From assembly GCF_017874735.1 (NCBI RefSeq), contig NZ_JAGGLV010000026.1, forward strand, positions 40,152 to 104,151: a DNA stretch of 64,000 nt, written 5' to 3'. The notes under the pieces are model-generated. The model was not told where the DNA came from and made no database searches. It worked only from the letters and a program-made list of their open reading frames with translations. A program made the translations under genes and the position numbers. Positions 20,123 through 28,169 of the stretch are shown here, in pieces (the first letter of the stretch is position 1; each line of letters begins with the position of its first letter). This DNA is from Paenibacillus silagei (GTDB lineage: Bacteria; Bacillota; Bacilli; Paenibacillales; Paenibacillaceae).

Positions 20123-21835
20123 TTAATTCACGCGGGACTGCACCAGTGCGGCTACTTCCTCGGCCGTGCCGAGCTGCAGGGCCTGGGCAGCCATTTCCTT
20201 CATATCGGCCGCAGACAGCTTCGAGATCTGGCTGCGTGCTGGCAGGATGGAGGTAGCGCTCATGCTGAATTCATCGAGGCCAAGACCGAGCAGCAGAGGA
20301 ATAGCTGTGGCATCCCCCGCCATTTCTCCGCACATCCCTGTCCACTTGCCTTCGGCGTGTGCAGCATCAATGACGATTTTGACCAGTCGCAGAATTGCCG
20401 GGTTGTACGGCTGATACAGGTAGGCTACCTGTTCATTCATACGGTCCGCAGCCATTGTATATTGGATAAGATCGTTGGTTCCGATACTGAAGAAATCCAC
20501 TTCCTTGGCGAACTGATCCGCCAGTACAGCCGTCGAAGGAATCTCTACCATGATGCCCAGCTGGATGCTGTCGGACACTTCTTTGCCTTCTTCACGCAGC
20601 TTGGTCTTCTCTTCCAGCAGCAGATCACGGGCTGCACGGAATTCACCAAGGGTAGCGATCATCGGGAACATAATGCGCAGGTCGCCGTGGGCGCTTGCTC
20701 TGAGCAAGGCGCGCAGCTGGGTGCGGAAGATATCCTGACGGTCCAGACAGAGACGGATCGCACGGTAGCCGAGGAACGGGTTCATTTCCTTCGGCAGCTC
20801 CAGATAAGGCAGCTCCTTGTCTCCGCCGATATCCAGCGTACGCACTACAACCGGCTTGCCTTGCATATTCTCAAGCACCGTCTTGTAGGCATTATACTGG
20901 ATCTCTTCGGAAGGCAGCTTGTCGCGGCCCATATAGAGGAACTCGGTGCGGTACAGACCTACACCTTCGCCGCCGTTCTCAATAACGCCAGTCACATCAT
21001 TCGGAGTCCCGATGTTGGCTGCCAGCTCTACATGCTTGCCGTCGGCAGATACCGTTGGCTCGTCGCGGAGCTTTTTCCATTCAGCAATCTGAAGATTGTA
21101 AGCTTCCTGCTTCGCTGTATACTCGGCTACCTCAGCTTCGGAAGGGTTAATCAGCACATCGCCGCTCAGACCATCCACGATAACCAGATCGCCTGCTTTG
21201 ACCAGGGACATCACGTTCTTCGTGCCCACAACCGCCGGAATCTCCAGGGAACGGGCCATAATGGCCGAATGGGATGTCCGTCCGCCGATATTGGTGGTGA
21301 AGCCTTTGACGAAATTGCGGTTAAGCTGTGCTGTATCCGATGGGGTCAGATCCAGGGCAATAACGATAACCTCTTCACTGATCTCAGCCGGGCTCACATA
21401 GTGAATGCCAAGCAGGTGGTTCAGCACACGTTTGGTTACGTCACGCATATCTGCTGCACGTTCCTGCAGGTAAGCGCTCTTCATGTTCTGGAACATTTCC
21501 ACGAATTGATTAGCTACTTCATTCAGTGCGTAGTCCGCATTTACCGATTCCTCACGGATTTTGTCCATTACAGGGGTAATGAGCTCAGGATCATCAAGGA
21601 TCAGCAGATGTGATTCGAAAATCTCCGCCTTCTTCTCGCCAAGCTCAGCCAGGGTACGCTCTTTGATGGTCTGAAGTTCGCCTCTGGATTTGTCCAGGGC
21701 GTCATTCAGCTTCGCAAGCTCAGCGTCCACATCCGTGACCGCTGTTTTGGTAATGGTATAGTCCGGGTGTTCCAGGATAAAGGCACGGGCTACTGCAATA
21801 CCTGCGGAAGCCGCGATTCCTGAAATTTTATTCAT
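20123..21835 (-). CDS. ptsI: PTS enzyme I (phosphoenolpyruvate-protein phosphotransferase)
   Basis: 570 aa, standard length. Enzyme I takes phosphate from PEP and passes it to HPr, feeding every PTS sugar transporter. The N-terminal HPr-binding and phosphohistidine domain contains GGRTSHSAIMARSLEIPAVVG with the active histidine; the C-terminal PEP-binding barrel contains MVEIPSTAVLADQFA and NDLIQYTMAADRMNE. The ATG overlaps the end of ptsH by 8 bp and has GGGAG upstream inside ptsH, so the two are translationally coupled. The terminator follows 40 bp beyond the stop. Confidence 0.97.
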   Translation of the reverse strand: MNKISGIAASAGIAVARAFILEHPDYTITKTAVTDVDAELAKLNDALDKSRGELQTIKERTLAELGEKKAEIFESHLLILDDPELITPVMDKIREESVNADYALNEVANQFVEMFQNMKSAYLQERAADMRDVTKRVLNHLLGIHYVSPAEISEEVIVIALDLTPSDTAQLNRNFVKGFTTNIGGRTSHSAIMARSLEIPAVVGTKNVMSLVKAGDLVIVDGLSGDVLINPSEAEVAEYTAKQEAYNLQIAEWKKLRDEPTVSADGKHVELAANIGTPNDVTGVIENGGEGVGLYRTEFLYMGRDKLPSEEIQYNAYKTVLENMQGKPVVVRTLDIGGDKELPYLELPKEMNPFLGYRAIRLCLDRQDIFRTQLRALLRASAHGDLRIMFPMIATLGEFRAARDLLLEEKTKLREEGKEVSDSIQLGIMVEIPSTAVLADQFAKEVDFFSIGTNDLIQYTMAADRMNEQVAYLYQPYNPAILRLVKIVIDAAHAEGKWTGMCGEMAGDATAIPLLLGLGLDEFSMSATSILPARSQISKLSAADMKEMAAQALQLGTAEEVAALVQSRVN

Positions 21836-22103
21836 GAACTTCTCCCAGCCCTTCTTTAACCATAACCTCCTGCAACGCGTTCAGTGCTTCTGCTTCTTCA
21901 CTGCCTTCAGTAATAAGAGTCAGGGTATCTCCTGCTTCAAGGCCCAGGGAGAGAACGCCCAGGATGGATTTAAGGGTAACTTTTTTGCCTTTAGCTTCTG
22001 CAAAAGCTTCAGTGCCTTTGAATTTTGTAGCTGTATTTACCAGCGCTGTTGCCGGGCGTGCGTGAATTCCGTCTTCGTCAATAATTCTGAAAGTTGTTTG
22101 CAT
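21828..22103 (-). CDS. ptsH: PTS phosphocarrier protein HPr
   Basis: 91 aa from ATG 22103; a TTG four codons upstream is possible but would exceed the usual HPr length. The active-site motif DGIHARPAT places the PEP-dependent phosphohistidine at His14. The regulatory site LKSILGVLSLG places Ser46, the HPr kinase target that makes HPr a CcpA co-repressor in Firmicutes. Both functions are therefore expected. It is followed by ptsI with an 8-bp overlap and preceded, 100 bp away, by ptsG. Confidence 0.95.
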   Translation of the reverse strand: MQTTFRIIDEDGIHARPATALVNTATKFKGTEAFAEAKGKKVTLKSILGVLSLGLEAGDTLTLITEGSEEAEALNALQEVMVKEGLGEVHE

Positions 22104-22164
22104 AATATAATCCAACTCGCTTTCTGTTAATTTGGGATGGTGAATTATAGTGAAGGCTTGCGCT

Positions 22165-22193
22165 CCCCTTCATTATAATGGAAGCGCTTCGCC
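22165..22193 (-). promoter_or_regulatory. Possible internal promoter of ptsHI
   Basis: A TATAAT lies in the ptsG-ptsH gap on the minus strand, with a weak GTGCAA-like -35 at 17 bp and an AAGCGCTTCC palindrome inside the spacer. This would allow constitutive ptsHI expression apart from glucose-induced ptsG, as known in Bacillus. The -35 is poor, so this is tentative. Confidence 0.35.
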
Positions 22194-22203
22194 ATTGCAC
22201 ATT

Positions 22204-24261
22204 TTACTGAATGGTGATGATATCCTTGTCGCCGATGACGACTCTGCCCGGCTTATTCAAGGTAACGGAGGAGCCTTCCGGCAGGTTGGAGAAGATGACC
22301 GGAGAGATGACAGAAGGTGCATTCGCCTTCACATACTCCATATCCACTTCCATAATCGGCTGTCCGGCAGCTACCAGATCGCCTTCCTCCACCAGAACCG
22401 TGAAGCCCTGGCCCTTAAGCTTAACGGTGTTGACCCCGATATGCACAAGGACTTCCTTGCCGCCGTCTGACATGATGCCAATGGCGTGCTTACTAGGGAA
22501 CACGTTGAATACCTTGCCGTATACCGGCGAAGCAATCTTGCCGTCTTCGGACAGGAAGGCGAAGCCGTCACCGGTCATTTTCTGCGAGAAGACCGCATCA
22601 GGAACCTCTGTAATATCCATCAGCTGGCCGTTTACCGGAGATACGATATCCTCAGGGATAATAGCGTCTCCCTGCTCGCCGGCCTGTTGTTCAAGCTCCG
22701 GCTTCGGAGCAGCAGGGGCTGCAGCCGGTGTTCTGCCGTTCATCACATCCTGAATCTGTGACTTGATCGTGTCCGAACGTGTGCCGAAGATCGCTTGTAC
22801 GTTGTTACCCACTTCAAGAACACCAGACGCACCCAGCTTCTTCAGCCGGTTCTTGTCTACGCCCGCTTTGTCCTTCACTTCGACCCGCAGGCGCGTAATG
22901 CAGGCATCCAGATGGGTGATGTTCTCTTTGCCGCCCAGGGCGGACAGAATGTTGCGCGGCAGATCGTCGCCTGTCTTGGACACACTCTCCAAGCTTACCT
23001 CATCCTCATCCTCGGAGGCATCCTCACGGCCGGGAGTCTTCAGGTTGAACTTACGGATGACGAAGCGGAACCCGAAGTAATAGATCACGGCCAGTACCAG
23101 ACCTACCGGGATAACCAGCCACCAGGCGGTACGGTTCGGAATGACGCCGAACAGCACATAGTCGATGAACCCGCCGGAGAAGGTCATGCCGATTTTGACA
23201 TTCAAGAGGTGCATGGTCATGAAGGACAAGCCTGCGAATACAGCATGGACGGCGAACAGCAGCGGAGCCACGAACAGGAAGGAGAATTCCAGCGGCTCGG
23301 TGATCCCCGTCAGGAACGAGGTTAACGCAGCGGAAACCATCAAGCTTCCGACAATCCGTCTGTTCTCAGGCTTCGACTCATGGTAGATCGCAAGAGCCGC
23401 TGCCGGAAGACCGAACATCATGAACGGATATTTACCGGTTGTAAATGTACCCGCTGTGAACTCCACACCGTCACGAAGCTGCTGCATGAAGATTCGCTGG
23501 TCACCTCGGACCAGATCGCCTGCCTTGTCAATATAGCTTCCGAATTCATACCAGAACGGTGAATAGAAGATATGGTGCAGGCCGAACGGAATCAGGGAGC
23601 GCTCGATGACCCCGAAGATAAAGGCCGACAGCGTCAGGTTGGTATTAATCATACTCTGTGACACATAGTTCAGACCGTGCTGGATCGGCGGCCACACAAT
23701 CGTGAGCGCAAGACCGAGCATCAGGGAGGTCACTGCCGTCATAATCGGTACGAAACGTTTACCCGCGAAGAAGCCCAGATACGACGGCAATTCTATACGG
23801 AAGAACCTTTTGTACATGGATGCGGCCAATATCCCGACCAGGATACCACCGAAGACCCCGGTTTGCAAGGTGGGAATCCCCAGCACACTGGAATACGAGA
23901 AATCCTTCCAGGTCAGCACGTAAGCATTGACACCGACTACCGTACCCATGGTTACGTTCATCACCAGGAAGCCGATAATCGCTGCCAGCCCGGCTACGCC
24001 TTCACCTCCGGCCAGCCCGATAGCTACGCCGACTGCAAAGAGCAGGGACAGGTTATCGAATACGATTTGCCCGGAGTTCATTAGTACCGTGGCAATGGCC
24101 TGTACGATATTATTCTCCAGTGCAGGCACGTATTGCAGGAAGTCCGGATTCACCAGCATGTTCCCGATTCCAAGCAGCAGGCCCGCTGCAGGCAGAATGG
24201 CAACAGGAAGCATTAGCGCTTTACCGACTCTCTGCAGAACGCCAAATAATTTTTTAAACAT
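22204..24261 (-). CDS. ptsG: PTS glucose-specific transporter EIICBA
   Basis: 685 aa, the length of Bacillus PtsG. The N-terminal EIIC channel (residues ~1-385, about ten helices; GKALMLPVAILPAAGLLLGIGN) imports glucose. The EIIB domain contains the phosphocysteine motif HLDACITRLRVEVKD, and the C-terminal EIIA domain (~530-670) contains VLVHIGVNTVKLKG near the phosphohistidine. All three domains are intact. It is transcribed behind a GlcT-type antiterminator leader and glcT, and followed by ptsHI. Confidence 0.95.
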   Translation of the reverse strand: MFKKLFGVLQRVGKALMLPVAILPAAGLLLGIGNMLVNPDFLQYVPALENNIVQAIATVLMNSGQIVFDNLSLLFAVGVAIGLAGGEGVAGLAAIIGFLVMNVTMGTVVGVNAYVLTWKDFSYSSVLGIPTLQTGVFGGILVGILAASMYKRFFRIELPSYLGFFAGKRFVPIMTAVTSLMLGLALTIVWPPIQHGLNYVSQSMINTNLTLSAFIFGVIERSLIPFGLHHIFYSPFWYEFGSYIDKAGDLVRGDQRIFMQQLRDGVEFTAGTFTTGKYPFMMFGLPAAALAIYHESKPENRRIVGSLMVSAALTSFLTGITEPLEFSFLFVAPLLFAVHAVFAGLSFMTMHLLNVKIGMTFSGGFIDYVLFGVIPNRTAWWLVIPVGLVLAVIYYFGFRFVIRKFNLKTPGREDASEDEDEVSLESVSKTGDDLPRNILSALGGKENITHLDACITRLRVEVKDKAGVDKNRLKKLGASGVLEVGNNVQAIFGTRSDTIKSQIQDVMNGRTPAAAPAAPKPELEQQAGEQGDAIIPEDIVSPVNGQLMDITEVPDAVFSQKMTGDGFAFLSEDGKIASPVYGKVFNVFPSKHAIGIMSDGGKEVLVHIGVNTVKLKGQGFTVLVEEGDLVAAGQPIMEVDMEYVKANAPSVISPVIFSNLPEGSSVTLNKPGRVVIGDKDIITIQ

Positions 24262-24304
24262 TCAAGGTCACTTCCTAATCCTTAATTTCTGTCAACAGAA
24301 GCCA

Positions 24305-24410
24305 AAAAAGGCATGAGCAATACAGCACATGGATTGCCACACTAACGCTAACGTTAGAGTACCCCAAGTTGGGGCAGGACAACCATAATACTGTAAATCA
24401 CTCATGCCTG
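24305..24410 (-). terminator. Conditional terminator in the ptsG leader
   Basis: On the minus strand GGCATGAGTGATTTACAG pairs with CTGTATTGCTCATGCC and runs into TTTTTT. Smaller hairpins (CCCCAACTTGGGG) fill the loop. The 5' arm overlaps the RAT, so the two structures are mutually exclusive. Confidence 0.85.
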
Positions 24411-24428
24411 ATCGTATCAGTTACACGT
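24400..24428 (-). promoter_or_regulatory. RAT: ribonucleic antiterminator bound by GlcT
   Basis: The sequence ACGTGTAACTGATACGATC followed by AGGCATGAGT is nearly that of the Bacillus subtilis ptsG RAT. Binding of active GlcT to this hairpin stops the overlapping terminator from forming when glucose is present. Confidence 0.88.
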
Positions 24429-24460
24429 TGGTATTCTGCTTCTGTTTCATAACAGGGATC

Positions 24461-24489
24461 ATTGTAGCACCATTGATTTGAAGTTGCAA
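24461..24489 (-). promoter_or_regulatory. Promoter of ptsG
   Basis: TTGCAA, 17 bp, TACAAT on the minus strand, between the glcT stop and the RAT. The start site would be about 25 nt before the RAT. Confidence 0.7.
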
Positions 24490-24513
24490 GCCCCAAAATC
24501 GCCTAAAGCCGGT

Positions 24514-25377
24514 CTACTCCTCCAGCTCCGGCTCATCTTCCTTCTTCTGGGCAATACGCTGCAGATGAATCGTCAGATAGCTGACCTCGGCCGGATATAC
24601 CGGAATGCGCACCCGCTGCTCAATCACCTTCGTCAGCTTCCATGCAAGCATGTACATCTCGGGATACTCCCGCTTCATTAGTCCATCCAGGGACGAGGTC
24701 TCGCGCACAGTCTCTCCCCGGCGCAGACGCTCCAGAACGAACCGTAAATGGGTCACCAGCCTTGAATAGTCCAGAGAATCCCGCGGAATGCGGTATTCCA
24801 GGCTATCCTCCACCAGTCCCACCATGTCCCCGATGAGCTCGGAATGCTGCTTCACCTCAGAGATATGGCGGTTGCTAAGCGCACTGACAATATGCAAGGC
24901 CACGAAGCCGATCTCATCCGGCGGCAGCGTCACCTTCATCGCCTCATTGATCCGCTCCACCGCATATTCCGCCAGACTGTATTCCTCCGGATAAATCTCC
25001 CGGGTCTCGTATAGAAACGGATTATGAATAGCCATATGCTGCTCGCTTCTGCGGATCGCGAAGGAAATATGGTCGGTAAGGGCAATATGGATATGCTCAT
25101 TCAGCGTCTGGCGGCTGCTCTGCATAATATGCAGCACAATCTCCTGGACCACCTCAATCAGCTTCTCATCTACCTGCGGCACCAGCTGCTTGTATTGCTC
25201 CTGCTCTTCCTGGCTGCGCAGAATGAACATCTTCTCTACGGAGGACAGATTGATCCGGTCCCTCGTTTTACGGTTGAAGCCGATCCCCTTGCCAATCACC
25301 ACAACCTCGGCATATTGGGGATGCTCGGCAATGATAACGTTATTATTAAGCACCTTGCCCACGGTAATGCTGCTCAC
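24514..25377 (-). CDS. glcT: BglG-family transcription antiterminator GlcT
   Basis: 287 aa from GTG 25377, chosen for AGAGGTG with 6-nt spacing and the family N-terminus (SSITVGKVLNNNVII). An N-terminal RNA-binding domain (residues ~1-60) is followed by two PTS regulation domains with conserved histidines (ALTDHISFAIRR in PRD1, GFVALHIVSALSNRH and YLTIHLQRI in the second half). It binds the RAT downstream and allows ptsG transcription; PtsG is known to inactivate it by phosphorylation when glucose is absent. Neighbouring ptsG and the intact RAT make the assignment firm. Confidence 0.93.
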   Translation of the reverse strand: MSSITVGKVLNNNVIIAEHPQYAEVVVIGKGIGFNRKTRDRINLSSVEKMFILRSQEEQEQYKQLVPQVDEKLIEVVQEIVLHIMQSSRQTLNEHIHIALTDHISFAIRRSEQHMAIHNPFLYETREIYPEEYSLAEYAVERINEAMKVTLPPDEIGFVALHIVSALSNRHISEVKQHSELIGDMVGLVEDSLEYRIPRDSLDYSRLVTHLRFVLERLRRGETVRETSSLDGLMKREYPEMYMLAWKLTKVIEQRVRIPVYPAEVSYLTIHLQRIAQKKEDEPELEE

Positions 25378-25522
25378 TTGCGACACCTCTTTTACTTCTG
25401 AATCCTGATCTATTCCAGCAGCACGATACATGTTTCAACGTGTGATTCGTTACCTTAAGCTCCTATCATAACATCAAGAATCCCAAATTAGAAGGGTGCC
25501 GCAAACCGCCCGAGGGCTCCAT

Positions 25523-27151
25523 TCATTTCACCCGAAACGTCCGGCCTGAGAACCTGTATACCATGATAAGCGCAGCCAGCATATACACCACAGCAGAAAG
25601 CACTACGATCACGGCAAACATTCCAGGCTCACTCTTGAACTGCATCGCGATGAATCCGACCCCCAGCACCACACTGTTCACAATCGTAAAGAACGGATTC
25701 TTCACATTCAGCTCCGTGCTGTAGGGCTGGAAGATATAGTACATGAACAGATGATGCACCGAGAAGAACAGGGACAGTGCTACAATCGTCACGCAAAAGA
25801 GTACGGCATCCCCCGCGCCCCAACTCTCCGCTGACAGCACCAATAGCAGGTTCACCGCCAGGCAGATCGCGGCAGCCGGGATCAGATTAAGCAAGCTGAT
25901 ACGCAGCAGCCGGATACGGAAGTTGCTTAGAATCGCCGATTGTTCACGGTAGAATCCGTAGCGCAGCAGGCTGAGATCACAGTTATAGAACATCGCCTTG
26001 CAGAGGCGTTCGCCAATGGACGTGTAGTTCATAATGATCAGGAAGGTCGGCAACGCGGTAATCAGATAATGAGTCAGTTTGGTAAAAGCGGATTGCGACA
26101 ACAGCATCGTCAGCAAAGCAGCGGCAAAGAGCGATCCAATAATAACCAGCCGCCGTTGAATCGGACTGGTGATCAGCCGCCGGTGACGTGAGAAAAAGAT
26201 TGCATTCAGGTAAGCGTACCCGCTTTTCCCCTCGAACTTCTCTTGATTCTGTTGTTCCGCCGAGTAGTGCTGATCTTGGGTGGCCACATCCTTCACCCGC
26301 GCTTCTTTCATCATCCGTCCCATATCGAGCAGCGGATCATCGATTTTGGTGACGGCATCGACGGCATTCGTATAGTCCTTATAACGGGCGATATAGACCG
26401 CACTTAAGGTTCCCAGCACCAGCACGCCAAGCACCACAGGCAGATTGAACAGCATTCCGCTCTCTACTACCGCATATCCGGGGAGCAGCGGAAGATAGGC
26501 CAGCAGATAGCCAGCGCCGATGGCGGTCCAGATCCAGCTTGTTTTTTTGACAATAACCATGCCGTAGCGGTCAAACACCCACAGATGCAGCGCCTCGCAA
26601 GCCGTACGCCAGAACGTAAGCAGCAGCGTAAGAACCGCCCCATGCCACAGCGGAGCACCGAGAAGACTCCCGAAGACCAGCATAGCCGGAATAAAAGTAA
26701 CCAGGAAGCTGATCCCGCGCAAGGTCAGTGTGGTCCGCATATACCGCTCTGCCGGCAGCCTCATCAGCTTCACGAATATGTATTTATCCCGCTTCGGCTC
26801 CAGAATAACCGCGCTGGAAACCCCGGCCGTAAGGAAGCTTATACACAGCAGCATCTGCAAATAGAGCTGGTACTGAACAGAAAGGGATAAGCTGATATCA
26901 TTACCGATGAACTTCACCGGCAGATAGATCATGATCCCAAGATAAGCGAACTTCGTCACAAAGGCCATAAGTACCTTGAGGATATGCACGATAACAGATA
27001 AGGTCCGCTTCAGCGTGGTTTCGGAGTAGACCGAGGCCGGGATCAGCTTACCCAGCACCGGGAGCTTACGGATATAGAACATCAGCCGGTTAGCGCCGGA
27101 CATCCCCCGCACTTCCAGAATCGCCTTCAGCGTCCTAATCATGATCCTCAT
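25523..27151 (-). CDS. ABC transporter membrane protein, partner of the adjacent ATPase
   Basis: 542 aa with about twelve predicted membrane segments and no recognised substrate-binding motif. It overlaps the ATPase gene by 17 bp. The architecture recalls large single-chain ABC-2-like permeases of Firmicute exporters, but I do not recognise the family by sequence. Two starts are possible, ATG 27151 and ATG 27142; the latter has the better ribosome spacing. Substrate unknown. Confidence 0.75.
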   Translation of the reverse strand: MRIMIRTLKAILEVRGMSGANRLMFYIRKLPVLGKLIPASVYSETTLKRTLSVIVHILKVLMAFVTKFAYLGIMIYLPVKFIGNDISLSLSVQYQLYLQMLLCISFLTAGVSSAVILEPKRDKYIFVKLMRLPAERYMRTTLTLRGISFLVTFIPAMLVFGSLLGAPLWHGAVLTLLLTFWRTACEALHLWVFDRYGMVIVKKTSWIWTAIGAGYLLAYLPLLPGYAVVESGMLFNLPVVLGVLVLGTLSAVYIARYKDYTNAVDAVTKIDDPLLDMGRMMKEARVKDVATQDQHYSAEQQNQEKFEGKSGYAYLNAIFFSRHRRLITSPIQRRLVIIGSLFAAALLTMLLSQSAFTKLTHYLITALPTFLIIMNYTSIGERLCKAMFYNCDLSLLRYGFYREQSAILSNFRIRLLRISLLNLIPAAAICLAVNLLLVLSAESWGAGDAVLFCVTIVALSLFFSVHHLFMYYIFQPYSTELNVKNPFFTIVNSVVLGVGFIAMQFKSEPGMFAVIVVLSAVVYMLAALIMVYRFSGRTFRVK

Positions 27152-27842
27152 CCTTCAGCAGGGCAATAATCTGCTCTTCAAATTCCGGACTGTGCAGGGT
27201 CTCCGCCGGAATCTCCCGCAGTGTACCGTTATTCAGAATAACCAGCTCATCGCAGAGATCGGCGGCCAGCTGCAGAATATGAGTGGAGAAAATAATGATA
27301 TGATCCTGCTTCATCTCCCGCAGCAGCTTCTTGATCTCCAGTGCCACTACCACATCGAACGAGGTTAACGGCTCATCCAGCAGGATCAGCGGCGGACGTG
27401 AGATGATAAAGCACAGCATCTGAATTTTGTTCTTCATCCCGTGGGAATAGCCTTTGATCAGACGGTGCCTGTCCGCCTCCTCGAAACGGATGATATCGAA
27501 ATATTCCTCGATGGTCCGGTCCGCTTGTATCTTCCCCTTATTGATGTCCATGTAGAACTTCACAAACTCATAACCGGTCAGGAAGTCAGGCAGAATCGGC
27601 AAGGAGAAGACGTAGCCGATCTCCTCCTCAAGCAGCGGAAGACTCACCTCATCTCTCCGCAGAAAAGCCCCCCCGCTATCCATTTGGATCTCCCCGCTCA
27701 GGCAGTTGAACAACGAGGTCTTCCCCGCGCCGTTACGGCCGAGCAAGCCGTATATCTTGCCTTGCTCAAAGGTAAAATCAATCCCCTTAAGCACCTCTCT
27801 GCCGTCAAAGCTCTTGCGTATATTATCCAGTATAAGCTCCAT
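27135..27842 (-). CDS. ABC transporter ATP-binding protein (exporter type)
   Basis: 235 aa. Walker A GRNGAGKTS, Walker B LILLDEPLTSFD and H-loop FSTHI are intact. The signature region reads YSHGMKNKIQ, the degenerate form common in ABC-2 exporter ATPases, in place of LSGGQ. GGAGGCAGAGG precedes the ATG. The 5' flank carries hairpin element copy B about 100 bp upstream of the start codon. Confidence 0.9.
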   Translation of the reverse strand: MELILDNIRKSFDGREVLKGIDFTFEQGKIYGLLGRNGAGKTSLFNCLSGEIQMDSGGAFLRRDEVSLPLLEEEIGYVFSLPILPDFLTGYEFVKFYMDINKGKIQADRTIEEYFDIIRFEEADRHRLIKGYSHGMKNKIQMLCFIISRPPLILLDEPLTSFDVVVALEIKKLLREMKQDHIIIFSTHILQLAADLCDELVILNNGTLREIPAETLHSPEFEEQIIALLKDEDHD

Positions 27843-27940
27843 GCCTCTGCCTCCGTTTCAGCGCGTATGATAAAGAATCTCTGCTTATATAAGACGCACT
27901 TAAGTTTTGAACTTGAAGCTTCATCGTCACTGCGGTGAAC

Positions 27941-28056
27941 ATTTGGACTTCCGGCCGCTGTTGTCACCAGATTTCTTGATTTATTCCGCCTTCGCGGGTG
28001 AAATCCGGCGACAAAGGCGGTCGCTACCGCTCCTACAGTTCCAAATTTCCCCTCCG
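27941..28056. repeat. 116-bp dispersed hairpin element, copy B
   Basis: It has the same ends as copy A (ATTTGGACTTCCGGCCGC and CTCCTACAGTTCCAAA, then TTTCCCCTCCG). The inner stem has a different sequence, CACCAGATTTC facing GAAATCCGGCG, but still pairs, with two A-C mismatches on this strand that become G-U pairs in RNA from the minus strand. The CCGC/GCGG cap is kept. It lies between the floT terminator and the ABC ATPase gene. Confidence 0.8.
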
Positions 28057-28110
28057 CTTCTTTTGCTTTTTGTTATTTTCTTTAGTGCCTCTTATATAAT
28101 TAAATTCCTT

Positions 28111-28153
28111 TAAAAAAGGTATGGCTGGCGTTACTGCTGCCTGCCATACCTTG
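28111..28153 (-). terminator. Terminator after floT
   Basis: On the minus strand AAGGTATGGCAGG pairs with CCAGCCATACCTT and is followed by a T run. Confidence 0.85.
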
Positions 28154-28169
28154 GTGGCTTGCTCTGCTC

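Noticed and set aside
22165..22185. CcpA site in the ptsG-ptsH gap
   Set aside because: GGAAGCGCTTCG has the central symmetry but too many mismatches at the outer positions; noted only under the promoter entry.
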